A program made the translations under genes and the position numbers. Below, piece after piece: positions 1 to 4,804 of a stretch of 6,088 nucleotides of DNA. This DNA is from Acidimicrobiia bacterium. Its GTDB lineage: Bacteria; Actinomycetota; Acidimicrobiia; Acidimicrobiales; Ilumatobacteraceae. Numbering within the stretch: the first letter of the stretch is position 1; every line of letters starts with the position of its first letter. Where the stretch lies: NCBI GenBank assembly GCA_009926705.1, contig RFOJ01000063.1:1-6088 (forward strand), read 5' to 3'. The notes under the pieces were generated by a model. It searched no databases and was not told where the DNA came from. It worked only from the letters and a program-made list of their open reading frames with translations.

Positions 1-665
1 ACCGGGAGGAGGTAGTAGCCGAACTGCTCGACGAGTTCCGAGCCGAAGACCTTGAGCCGTTCGATGCGCCCGGCGAACGTGTTCGCGGCCGCCGACGCCG
101 CGCCGTCGAAGTTCGCGGTCAAGGTGTCGAGGATCTCGTTCATGCCCGCGCCTTCTTTGATCATCGCGGCCATCTCCGGGGAGAGCGCCTTGAGCGCCTT
201 CGTGTTGCCTTGCTGAGCCTTCGCTAGTGCGTCGGCGACGGTGGTGGCGTCCATCTGGAGCCCGGTTGAGATGTCGAGGACGAGGTTCATCTGAGAGAGA
301 GCCATGTCGGTATCGCGAGTGCCTCGGACGAGTGCCTCGAACGCGGGTCGGAGTTTGTCGTCGGCGACGCCGGTCGCGAGGCTCATCTTGCCGATTTGCT
401 CGTCGACTGCCTTGATCTGCTCGTGAGTGGCGCCGGTGACGTTGCGGATCGTGTTCTCCAGCGAGACGAAACTCTTCTGGTCGTCCATAGCGGCCTTCGC
501 TGCTACGCCGATACCGGCGGCGAGAGCGCCGACGCCTGCGGCTGCTGCTACGCCGACGGCCTTGATCGAGCCGCCGAACTTCCCGAGGAAGCCGTCCGCC
601 TCGTCGAGGCTCTTCTTGAGCGGCCCGGCGTTGCCGACGATGGAGACGGTGATCGGCTTGCTCAT
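1..665 (-). CDS. Tape measure protein, N-terminal part (cut by window edge)
   Basis: About 221 residues are present, starting MSKPITVSIVGNAGPLKKSL and open to the window edge. The family sets tail length and sits inside the tail tube during assembly. What is seen: a short N-terminal beta-like segment, a Gly/Ala-rich hydrophobic stretch at residues about 37-60, then a long, mostly helical region with repeated Lys/Asp/Glu spacing and regularly placed Met, typical of tape measure N-termini. The ATG overlaps the TGA of the gp10-like gene as ATGA, so translation is probably coupled; only a weak AGGA lies about 13 bases upstream. Position directly after the tail chaperones and gp10-like gene agrees with the call. 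The total length and any C-terminal lysis or peptidase domains lie outside the window. The family call is confident; it rests on pattern and context rather than on a catalytic motif. Confidence 0.88.
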   Translation of the reverse strand, partial: MSKPITVSIVGNAGPLKKSLDEADGFLGKFGGSIKAVGVAAAAGVGALAAGIGVAAKAAMDDQKSFVSLENTIRNVTGATHEQIKAVDEQIGKMSLATGVADDKLRPAFEALVRGTRDTDMALSQMNLVLDISTGLQMDATTVADALAKAQQGNTKALKALSPEMAAMIKEGAGMNEILDTLTANFDGAASAAANTFAGRIERLKVFGSELVEQFGYYLLP

Positions 666-1123
666 AGGTCGTACTTGTTCCTGATCGACGTCAGTCTCTC
701 GGCGTACTCTTGCGCGATCTCGTTGCGTCGCGGGTCGATCGCGTCATAGATGAACGGCTGCGGCTTGATGCGACGCTTCGGCCAACCGAAGTGGATCGGC
801 CCGGCGTACTCGACGAGGTCGGGAGAGTTCGACTTCGTGCGGCCACGCCCGGAGGAGCCGACGCGGATCTTCGCGGCGGTCTTCGTCGACGCGTTCTTCA
901 TCGAGGCGGCGAGTGCACCGGAGAGGACGGGGACGAACCGTTTCGCGTCTCCGAGGACGATCTCGGCGACCTTCTTGTTCGTCGCGAGGAACTCGCCCTT
1001 GACGAGGTCGAGGTCGCCGCCGAGTTTCTTGAGGTCGCGACGTACTGCGGAGAGGCCTTCGACCTTGACTCCGCCCGAGACGTCTTCGCCGAGCCGGTAG
1101 CCGAACGTCCCTGTGTTAGCCAT
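662..1123 (-). CDS. HK97 gp10-like neck/tail completion protein
   Basis: 153 residues, starting MANTGTFGYRLGEDVSGG. Residues 20-75 give the family pattern: VKVEGL, then a charged helix, then KRFVPVLSGALAASM, matching the 'xAPVxSGxLrxS' core of HK97 gp10-like proteins. Near residues 107-125 is VEYAGPIHFGWPKRRIKPQP, the family's typical 'YAxxxHfGwpxrxixPxPF' end, followed by a C-terminal helix. The family acts at the head-tail interface or tail end. An in-frame ATG at 1165 would add 14 residues, but I chose 1123 because AGAGGT lies seven bases upstream and the added residues are a charged stretch unlike the family. The start overlaps the frameshifted chaperone stop by 8 bases, and the stop overlaps the tape measure start. 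Position after the chaperones is unusual: the gene normally precedes the tail terminator. Confidence 0.82.
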   Translation of the reverse strand: MANTGTFGYRLGEDVSGGVKVEGLSAVRRDLKKLGGDLDLVKGEFLATNKKVAEIVLGDAKRFVPVLSGALAASMKNASTKTAAKIRVGSSGRGRTKSNSPDLVEYAGPIHFGWPKRRIKPQPFIYDAIDPRRNEIAQEYAERLTSIRNKYDL

Positions 1124-1540
1124 GTCGTCGACCTCTTCGTGCTTCGTTTCTTCGGCGGACTCCATCGTAGAGCGCGCGAAGCACCGGGGCGGGCGTACGC
1201 ATGAGGGAGAGCGGGTCGATCTGAGTCGCGAGCGCGAGCTCTGCTATTCGTTCGGCGACCCCGCCTCCGGGGATGATTAGTTTCCCGAGTCTTCCTCGGC
1301 GCCGACTGCGGCGATCTCCTTGATCCACTCGTCAAAGATCTTCACGACCTTCCCCGCGTTCTTCTCCGCGAGGTACGCGAGATAGTAGAGGTGTTCCATC
1401 TTCGGTTTCGTGGCCGGGTCGAACGCCAGCGAGATGCTGCACTTCGCCCACCGCTCGAACGCGATCTGGGTGTCGGGATAGACCGGGTAGGTCTCTTGCG
1501 ACCCGTCCTTCCGCTTGACGTTGACGGAGATGTCGAGCAC
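1116..1540 (-). CDS. Tail assembly chaperone, -1 frameshifted long form
   Basis: Predicted 141-residue product: the 87 residues of the short chaperone, then 54 residues read in the -1 frame after the slippery heptamer at 1280-1286. The extension begins LIIPGGGVAERIAELALATQ and continues with IDPLSLMRTP, a recognisable pattern for the frameshifted half of actinophage-type tail chaperones. It ends with a very basic stretch (RRRNEARRGRRHG). In lambda and relatives the short and long forms (gpG and gpGT) are made in a fixed ratio; the long form bridges tape measure and tube protein during tail assembly. The -1 frame has no convincing start of its own: an in-frame ATG at 1328 lies inside the zero-frame gene and lacks a ribosome site. 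The stop overlaps the next gene by 8 bases. Frameshift efficiency cannot be read from sequence. Confidence 0.85.
1259..1286 (-). promoter_or_regulatory. Programmed -1 ribosomal frameshift signal
   Basis: On the minus strand the heptamer GGGAAAC (1286-1280) is placed exactly as X XXY YYZ relative to the zero frame (TCG GGA AAC), one codon before the TAA stop at 1279-1277. A seven-base spacer follows, then a 14-base hairpin at 1272-1259: CCCCG, loop GAGG, CGGGG. Slippery heptamer, short spacer and stable stem are the standard three elements of a -1 frameshift site, and the shifted frame encodes the expected chaperone extension. The stem is short (5 bp) but all G-C. A GGAG-like stretch across the loop might also act as an internal anti-SD-binding stimulator, but it is downstream rather than upstream of the heptamer, so I favour the hairpin role. 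Confidence 0.87.
1277..1540 (-). CDS. Tail assembly chaperone, short form (zero frame)
   Basis: 87 residues with a GTG start, beginning MLDISVNVKRKDGSQETYPV. The family is the small chaperone that binds the tape measure protein before tube polymerisation. Visible features: an N-terminal beta segment with the KRKDG and TYPVYPDTQIAFERWA patterns; a central helix with MEHLYYLAYLAEKNAG; and an acidic C-terminus (AEEDSGN). These closely match the gpG-like chaperones of actinobacterial siphophages as I remember them. The GTG overlaps the tail tube stop by one base (TAGTG), so translation likely reinitiates. The last two sense codons, GGA AAC, form most of the slippery heptamer, so termination here competes with the -1 shift. 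Confidence 0.88.
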   Translation of the reverse strand: MLDISVNVKRKDGSQETYPVYPDTQIAFERWAKCSISLAFDPATKPKMEHLYYLAYLAEKNAGKVVKIFDEWIKEIAAVGAEEDSGN

Positions 1541-1950
1541 TACGAGAGCGCCTGCACGATCGCGCCTCCGCTGTACGTTGCCGTCACGCTGAGGAGAGAG
1601 CCGACCTCGACGACGATCGGAGCTGCGGCCAGAAATGCGTTCGAGTGCGTATAGCGGGGAGACGAGGAGCCGGGTGCCGATGCGAGAGGCTCGAAGACGA
1701 TCGTGCTCTCGATGCCGACGTCACCGAAGATCGTCTGAATCGCTTCGCCGGTGGCGAACGTGCCGAGGACGGTGAACGTCGTCTCGGAGTTCTCAAGGCC
1801 TGCGACGTTCTTGCGTGCGGTGTCGACGAGGGAGGTCGAGTCGAGTGCTTCGACGGTCTTCGTCATCGTGATCGACTGAAGTTGGTCGGCGAGGTCGACG
1901 CCGCCGACCGTGAAGACGGTGGCCTTGCCGAGAGCGGTTACGGTTGCCAT
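1540..1950 (-). CDS. Major tail (tube) protein
   Basis: 136 residues, starting MATVTALGKATVFTVGGVDL. The protein polymerises into hexameric rings that form the non-contractile tail tube. The sequence is beta-rich with little charge. The pattern VGGVDLADQLQSITMTKTVE, then LDSTSLVDTARKNVAGLEN, then a Gly/Ser/Thr-rich C-terminal half ending SVTATYSGGAIVQAL, fits compact tail tube proteins of actinobacterial siphophages. Length is normal for the compact type without an added Ig-like domain. ATG at 1948-1950 is the only sensible start, because an in-frame TAG (the stop of the preceding gene) lies three codons upstream. The best ribosome site is AAGGA at 1964-1968, 13 bases away, which is longer than usual. 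The stop overlaps the chaperone GTG by one base. Confidence 0.87.
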   Translation of the reverse strand: MATVTALGKATVFTVGGVDLADQLQSITMTKTVEALDSTSLVDTARKNVAGLENSETTFTVLGTFATGEAIQTIFGDVGIESTIVFEPLASAPGSSSPRYTHSNAFLAAAPIVVEVGSLLSVTATYSGGAIVQALS

Positions 1951-1959
1951 GCTGCGAGT

Positions 1960-2163
1960 CTAGTCCTTGTCTGAGTCCGAGACGTCCTTGCGGGCGCCTT
2001 TGTGTTTCTTCGGTTCATCGTAGCCGACGGCTACGACATGCCCCGACTTCTCCGCATGCTCCGCGTCGTGGCCGAGAGCTCCGAGACCTTCGGCGGAGAT
2101 GAGATCACCTTCGGCGCAACCGACGAGGCGGCGGCTCGTTACGCGGTATCTCATGGCGGTCAT
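1960..2163 (-). CDS. Small phage structural-module protein, unknown function
   Basis: 67 residues, starting MTAMRYRVTSRRLVGCAEGD and ending in a charged tail rich in Lys, Asp and Ser (KKHKGARKDVSDSDKD). Small proteins of this shape, an N-terminal 'YxVTxxRLxGxxxGD' beta segment, a middle helix, a 'GHxxxV' strand and a Lys-rich tail, are common between neck genes and the tail tube gene. No specific function can be assigned. ATG at 2163 starts one base after the tail terminator TAA; a second ATG at 2154 gives a 64-residue protein that would match the family start better, and neither has a strong ribosome site. It shares a reading frame with the downstream tail tube gene, separated only by TAG and three codons. 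Confidence 0.72.
   Translation of the reverse strand: MTAMRYRVTSRRLVGCAEGDLISAEGLGALGHDAEHAEKSGHVVAVGYDEPKKHKGARKDVSDSDKD
1961..1970 (-). promoter_or_regulatory. Ribosome site of tail tube gene, shared 10-mer
   Basis: The minus-strand string ACAAGGACTA here is identical to the one at 4688-4697 before the capsid. It contains AAGGA, the best ribosome site for the tail tube ATG, but at a spacing of 13 bases against 7 for the capsid. It overlaps the last two codons and the stop (AAG GAC TAG) of the 67-residue gene upstream. Confidence 0.5.
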
Positions 2164-2164
2164 C

Positions 2165-2560
2165 TTAGCCGTAGACCTCGACGACGAAGCGGTAGGCGAG
2201 CATCTCGACGCCGGAGACGGTGACGGAGATCGGTTCGGCCCGGGTGCAGCGGACGGAGGTCACGGAGCCGTCGAGCGTCTGGTCGGCTTCGATCTTCGTC
2301 TTGATCGACGAGTTGCCGGTCGCGGTGAGGAGGTTGTCGAGGTAGTCCTGAGCGGCGCGTTCGCTCATCCGCCCCGCGATGACGACGACGTCAAGCGAGC
2401 CCGTGTCGGCTCCGCGTTTGAACACTAGATCCCAGTCGATGGAGATCTGGCCGATGACTGCGGCGGGCGGGATGACGTTGTCGGGGATCGTGTCGTAGAC
2501 GCGTAGCCCGGTGACGTTGAGCGCGGTCTTGAGTTTGTCTCGGACGGTTGACGGGGTCAC
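2165..2560 (-). CDS. Tail terminator protein
   Basis: 131 residues from GTG at 2558-2560, starting MTPSTVRDKLKTALNVTGLR. Tail terminators cap the tube after polymerisation and join it to the head neck. Visible pattern: N-terminal helix (residues 4-15), LRVYDTIPDNVIPPAAVIG (19-37), a beta segment IDWDLVFKRGAD (41-52), VVVIAGRMSERAAQDYLDNL (58-77), then a helix-strand end finishing YRFVVEVYG. This order is typical of the family in actinobacterial siphophages. An open frame continues upstream to an ATG at 2746, but those 62 residues are Arg/Pro-rich shadow of the adaptor gene; the GTG has GAGAGGT six bases upstream and forms a GTGA overlap with the adaptor stop. A head-closure role is the main alternative, which I consider less likely. 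Confidence 0.78.
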   Translation of the reverse strand: MTPSTVRDKLKTALNVTGLRVYDTIPDNVIPPAAVIGQISIDWDLVFKRGADTGSLDVVVIAGRMSERAAQDYLDNLLTATGNSSIKTKIEADQTLDGSVTSVRCTRAEPISVTVSGVEMLAYRFVVEVYG

Positions 2561-3174
2561 GCGACGACCTCTCGGCGGTACGCGCGGACGATCGCCGAGA
2601 TGTCTCTTCCGAGCGGGCTCATGCGGATCGCGCCGAGTTCGGAGAGGCCGAGTACGCCGCCGACCGACGAGGCGCGTTTGACGTAGTCGGCGGAGAGGAT
2701 GAGGCACGCTTCGACGACGTCGTCGGGCGGTGTTCCGTTGTACCATCCGAACTTCGCGGTGACCTGCACCTGCGGACGGCGCGAGATCGGAAGCGGGAAG
2801 ACGGTCGCTCCGACCATCGTGATCGCCGTGTAGGGGCGGCCTTTCTGCGGGGCGGTGACCGGGTCGAGGACGTAGTCGGTGTTGAGTGTGAGCGTGTTCG
2901 TGTAGTTGCCGTTGCCGGTTGCATCGAACGCGACGACGAGCCCGGAGGTCGAGCCGATGTCATCGACGGGGAGCGTGTAGAAGTCGACGGTGCGGTAGAG
3001 GCGCGCGGTCGCGTTCGCGTCCATGTAGAAACGGCGGTCGGCGATACGGTCGATCGTGCGCGACGCGGCTTCGATGGCCTTCTCGATCGTCGTCGTCTCG
3101 TCGGCGGTGATCGTGCTCATGTTGGCGTACGCCTGAAACTGTGCGAGTGTCGCGTAGCCGTTAGTTATCGCCAT
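2557..3174 (-). CDS. Head-tail connector (adaptor) protein
   Basis: 205 residues, starting MAITNGYATLAQFQAYANMS. Adaptors of this type (HK97 gp6-like) form a dodecameric ring below the portal after packaging. Visible: YATLAQFQAY (7-16), an acidic linker, helix IEKAIEAASRTIDRIADRRFY (30-50), an extended beta region with LPVDDIGSTSGLVV (68-81) and GRPYTAI (112-118), the strand RPQVQVTAKFGW (133-144), helix PPDDVVEACLILSADYVKR (149-167), and a C-terminal AYRR. This is a textbook pattern for the family. The start overlaps the 59-residue small gene by 14 bases, with GAAGG-like purines upstream, and the stop overlaps the tail terminator GTG. The Gly-rich VGGVLGLSELGAIRMSPLGR segment (171-190) is also typical. 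Confidence 0.87.
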   Translation of the reverse strand: MAITNGYATLAQFQAYANMSTITADETTTIEKAIEAASRTIDRIADRRFYMDANATARLYRTVDFYTLPVDDIGSTSGLVVAFDATGNGNYTNTLTLNTDYVLDPVTAPQKGRPYTAITMVGATVFPLPISRRPQVQVTAKFGWYNGTPPDDVVEACLILSADYVKRASSVGGVLGLSELGAIRMSPLGRDISAIVRAYRREVVA

Positions 3175-3340
3175 GTCGAGCCGCCTTCTTCTTTCGTTTC
3201 GTGCGAGGGTAATCGACCGGGCCGGGAAGCGGATCGCTCGTGCTCTGACTCAAGGAGGCGAGAGGAGCGCGAGCGCCCGACCCGGGCGACACCTTGACCG
3301 TAATCGGTGACGTTCTAAAGCCTCTGGAGACCCGGATCAT
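3161..3340 (-). CDS. Small protein after capsid, unknown function (59 residues)
   Basis: 59 residues, starting MIRVSRGFRTSPITVKVSPG and ending with a strongly basic tail (TKRKKKAARHGDN). The stop TAA lies inside the first codons of the adaptor gene, a 14-base overlap that fits operon organisation. The frame is open across the whole interval between capsid and adaptor. The sequence (a short beta start 'xRVxRGFRT', a Pro/Ser linker, a 'PLPGPVDYPR' motif, a Lys-rich end) looks like the small proteins often found here in phages, though I cannot name a family. The ATG sits at the apex of the large hairpin described at 3309-3387, with AGGT six bases upstream, partly in the loop. An internal GTG at 3292 would give 43 residues but lacks a spaced ribosome site. 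No function is claimed. Confidence 0.6.
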   Translation of the reverse strand: MIRVSRGFRTSPITVKVSPGSGARAPLASLSQSTSDPLPGPVDYPRTKRKKKAARHGDN

Positions 3341-3387
3341 GCCGCTACCTGATCCGGGCCTTCCCAGAGGCCTACAACTAGAACGTC
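3309..3387. repeat. Three-tier nested inverted repeat over the capsid stop codon
   Basis: Three perfect nested helices: outer 9 bp (3309-3317 with 3379-3387, arms GACGTTCTA and TAGAACGTC), middle 8 bp (3320-3327 with 3364-3371, GCCTCTGG and CCAGAGGC) and inner 9 bp (3331-3339 with 3350-3358, CCCGGATCA and TGATCCGGG), closing a 10-base loop. Small asymmetric internal loops separate them. On the minus-strand transcript the outer arm includes the last capsid codon and its stop. The two inner helices are followed by only three U residues, so it is at best a weak U-tract terminator; a partial terminator or attenuator, an RNA-stability element, or a translational gate for the small gene starting in its loop are all possible. 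No tRNA-like clover shape is seen. Confidence 0.85.
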
Positions 3388-4430
3388 GGGGTGACGAGGC
3401 CCGTTCCGTTGATCTGAGCCCACGCGTTCGGGTAGCGGTTCGCGGTGTACGCGGCGTACCCGTAGACGACGACCTTGACTTCGAGTTCTGCCGACTTCGG
3501 CTGCTCGAAGCGGAGCATGAACGGCGCGTTAGCCGATTCCCAGAGGTGCAACTCTTGCAAGTTGCCGACGTAGATCGTGTCTTGATTTGTGCCGGTGCCC
3601 TTGTTGGTTGCGACGTTGGCGTCGGTGATGACCGGGAGTCCGGCGATCGAGTAGCCCGAGTTGCCGTACTGAACGGAGCCCGCGCCGGTTGCGATCGCGT
3701 TGGTCGGGCCGTTCGGTGATGGCACTGCCAGAGGGCGACCCGTGGTATCGGTCGCGGCGAGGATGAACGCGAGACGTCGCGGGTGCATGATGATCGCGTT
3801 CGGGCCTGCGTAGAAGGTGGTCTGAACCTTCTGCACGGCGTCGAGGATCTTCGGGTACAACTCCTCGACCGACGGGGAGGCGTCTGTGTAGGTGACGGCT
3901 TGCCCGGCGCTGCTGAACAGTTCCGCGACGACGTTCGAGTCGAGCAGAGTGTGGTACGCCGAGGCGAGGTCTGCCATGACGAGGGCGTCGATGCCGGTGC
4001 CGCGCTCTAGCGCTTGACGGCTGACGTTCTGCTGACCGGCGATTGTGACGACGCTGAGGTCGAGTTTCGTGTCGTCCATGTTCGTCTCCTGAACGGCGTC
4101 GCCTTCAGTCTGTACGGCCACTGCCGAGCCGGTCGTGACCTTCGAGATCGAGAGAGTCATGCCTTGTGCGGGGAGGACGTGCTGACGTGCACGGTCGGCG
4201 ACCGGGCGACCGGCGCGCGCGAATGGTGCGGCGAGGTCGGTCAAGAACTGCGGCACGACGAGACCGGCGAACTGTGCCGTCCCGACGTCGCGCTTCTCGA
4301 TGCGCTCTTCGTTCATGTGGCGGGCGAGACGCTCGCGGGCGTCGAAGTCGCCGAGGATCTGAGCCGAGAACGCGTCACGGATGAACGAGTTCGCACTCTC
4401 TGGCGAGTAGGTGCGGGCTTCGCGGGTCAC
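3378..4430 (-). CDS. Major capsid protein, HK97 fold (uninterrupted frame)
   Basis: 350 residues from a GTG, starting MTREARTYSPESANSFIRDA. It forms the icosahedral shell. Visible HK97-fold layout: N-arm (1-45), the conserved GLVVPQFLTDLAAPFARAGR (56-75) leading to the E-loop and beta strands (about 85-135), spine helix (147-171), A-domain with YAGPNAIIMHPRRLAFI (207-223), GYSIAGLPVITDANV (259-273) and the P-domain end YGYAAYTANRYPNAWAQING (323-342). The GTG at 4430 has no ribosome site, and recognisable capsid sequence continues upstream in the same frame as far as 4634, so 4430 is probably not the true start; see 4431-4683. If joined, the precursor would be about 434 residues. A nested inverted repeat covers the stop codon. 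The capsid call itself is firm; only the N-terminus is uncertain. Confidence 0.92.
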   Translation of the reverse strand: MTREARTYSPESANSFIRDAFSAQILGDFDARERLARHMNEERIEKRDVGTAQFAGLVVPQFLTDLAAPFARAGRPVADRARQHVLPAQGMTLSISKVTTGSAVAVQTEGDAVQETNMDDTKLDLSVVTIAGQQNVSRQALERGTGIDALVMADLASAYHTLLDSNVVAELFSSAGQAVTYTDASPSVEELYPKILDAVQKVQTTFYAGPNAIIMHPRRLAFILAATDTTGRPLAVPSPNGPTNAIATGAGSVQYGNSGYSIAGLPVITDANVATNKGTGTNQDTIYVGNLQELHLWESANAPFMLRFEQPKSAELEVKVVVYGYAAYTANRYPNAWAQINGTGLVTPTF

Positions 4431-4683
4431 GCGAGCGGGTGCTGCTTCGCGTGTTTCGACCTTTGAGCCGTCGACCTTGCGGGCGAGTTCGGCTGCTGCG
4501 GCCTTGCGGGTCTCGATGTCGGTGACTTGCGCGATGCGCTCGTCGAGTTTCTCGATCTCTTTCGCGAGCGCGGAGACGTTGGCGGTCTCGACGTCGGTGA
4601 TGTCGCGGTTCTCTTCCGAGGCACGGTCGAGGAGCGGCCTTTGATGCGCGCTGCTCGTGGAGTTTGCTGAGGAATGGGTTCAC
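4431..4683 (-). other. Capsid delta (scaffolding) domain, start codon out of frame
   Basis: A GTG at 4683 with a good ribosome site (AAGGA at 4691-4695, seven bases away) begins MNPFLSKLHEQRASKA, a classic start for a capsid delta domain. Downstream, from 4634 to 4431, the capsid frame reads LLDRASEENRDITDVETANV and a long charged coiled-coil-like helix (68 codons) running straight into the capsid. The two parts are in different frames: one base (around 4635) must be skipped to join them. The capsid frame has a stop at 4682-4680 and no ATG, GTG, TTG or CTG before 4430. Related delta domains usually have about five more residues between EQR and LLDRA, so a small deletion whose length is not a multiple of three is a good explanation. 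A sequencing or assembly error, or a programmed +1 shift, are alternatives. The delta domain scaffolds procapsids and is removed by the protease. Confidence 0.8.
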
Positions 4684-4804
4684 GGGTTAGTCCTTGTGGT
4701 GTGTCGTGGATGTTGCTTCACCGGGTGCTCCGTGCTCCGCGTGGCGGGTGTCCCTTGCGGGAGGTGCGCTCTTCGCGGGCCGAGGGTGCGGCCTGAGATG
4801 GATG
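4684..4804 (-). promoter_or_regulatory. Spacer before capsid start; holds its ribosome binding site
   Basis: This 121-base spacer separates the unknown gene at 4805-5326 from the capsid start and is, with the region after the capsid, one of only two sizeable gaps in the module. It carries AAGGA at 4691-4695 within a 10-base string ACAAGGACTA (minus strand, 4697-4688) that is also found before the tail tube gene. A tandem GTGCTCC pair occurs near 4720-4740, and a 4-bp TCCC/GGGA hairpin near 4752-4763. I see no convincing -35/-10 promoter pair, no strong terminator and no open frame worth calling, though a capsid-boosting promoter could be hidden here. Confidence 0.6.

Noticed and set aside
1..900. 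GATC appears several times more often than expected
   Set aside because: Explained by frequent ATC (Ile) codons after G-ending codons and by GTC-GAT type codon pairs; no clustering that suggests an origin or methylation-control site.
2561..2746. N-terminal extension of the tail terminator to the ATG at 2746
   Set aside because: The added 62 residues are Arg/Pro-rich and lie within the adaptor gene in another frame; the GTG at 2560 has a good ribosome site and a GTGA overlap.
3252..3258. Perfect AAGGAGG on the plus strand that looks like a ribosome binding site
   Set aside because: No plausible plus-strand gene starts shortly downstream, and the bases are codons of the 59-residue minus-strand gene.
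3309..3387. The hairpin region as a tRNA or tRNA-like gene
   Set aside because: The helices are strictly nested, not arranged as a cloverleaf, and no anticodon arm, T-loop or CCA-type end is present.
4375..4683. A separate 102-residue gene starting at the capsid ribosome site
   Set aside because: Only its first 16 residues look real; the rest is an Arg/His-rich shadow of the capsid delta domain in another frame.
4720..4763. Tandem GTGCTCC and a 4-bp TCCC/GGGA hairpin as a terminator or operator before the capsid
   Set aside because: Too short to exceed chance in GC-rich DNA, and there is no U-tract or matched promoter elements.
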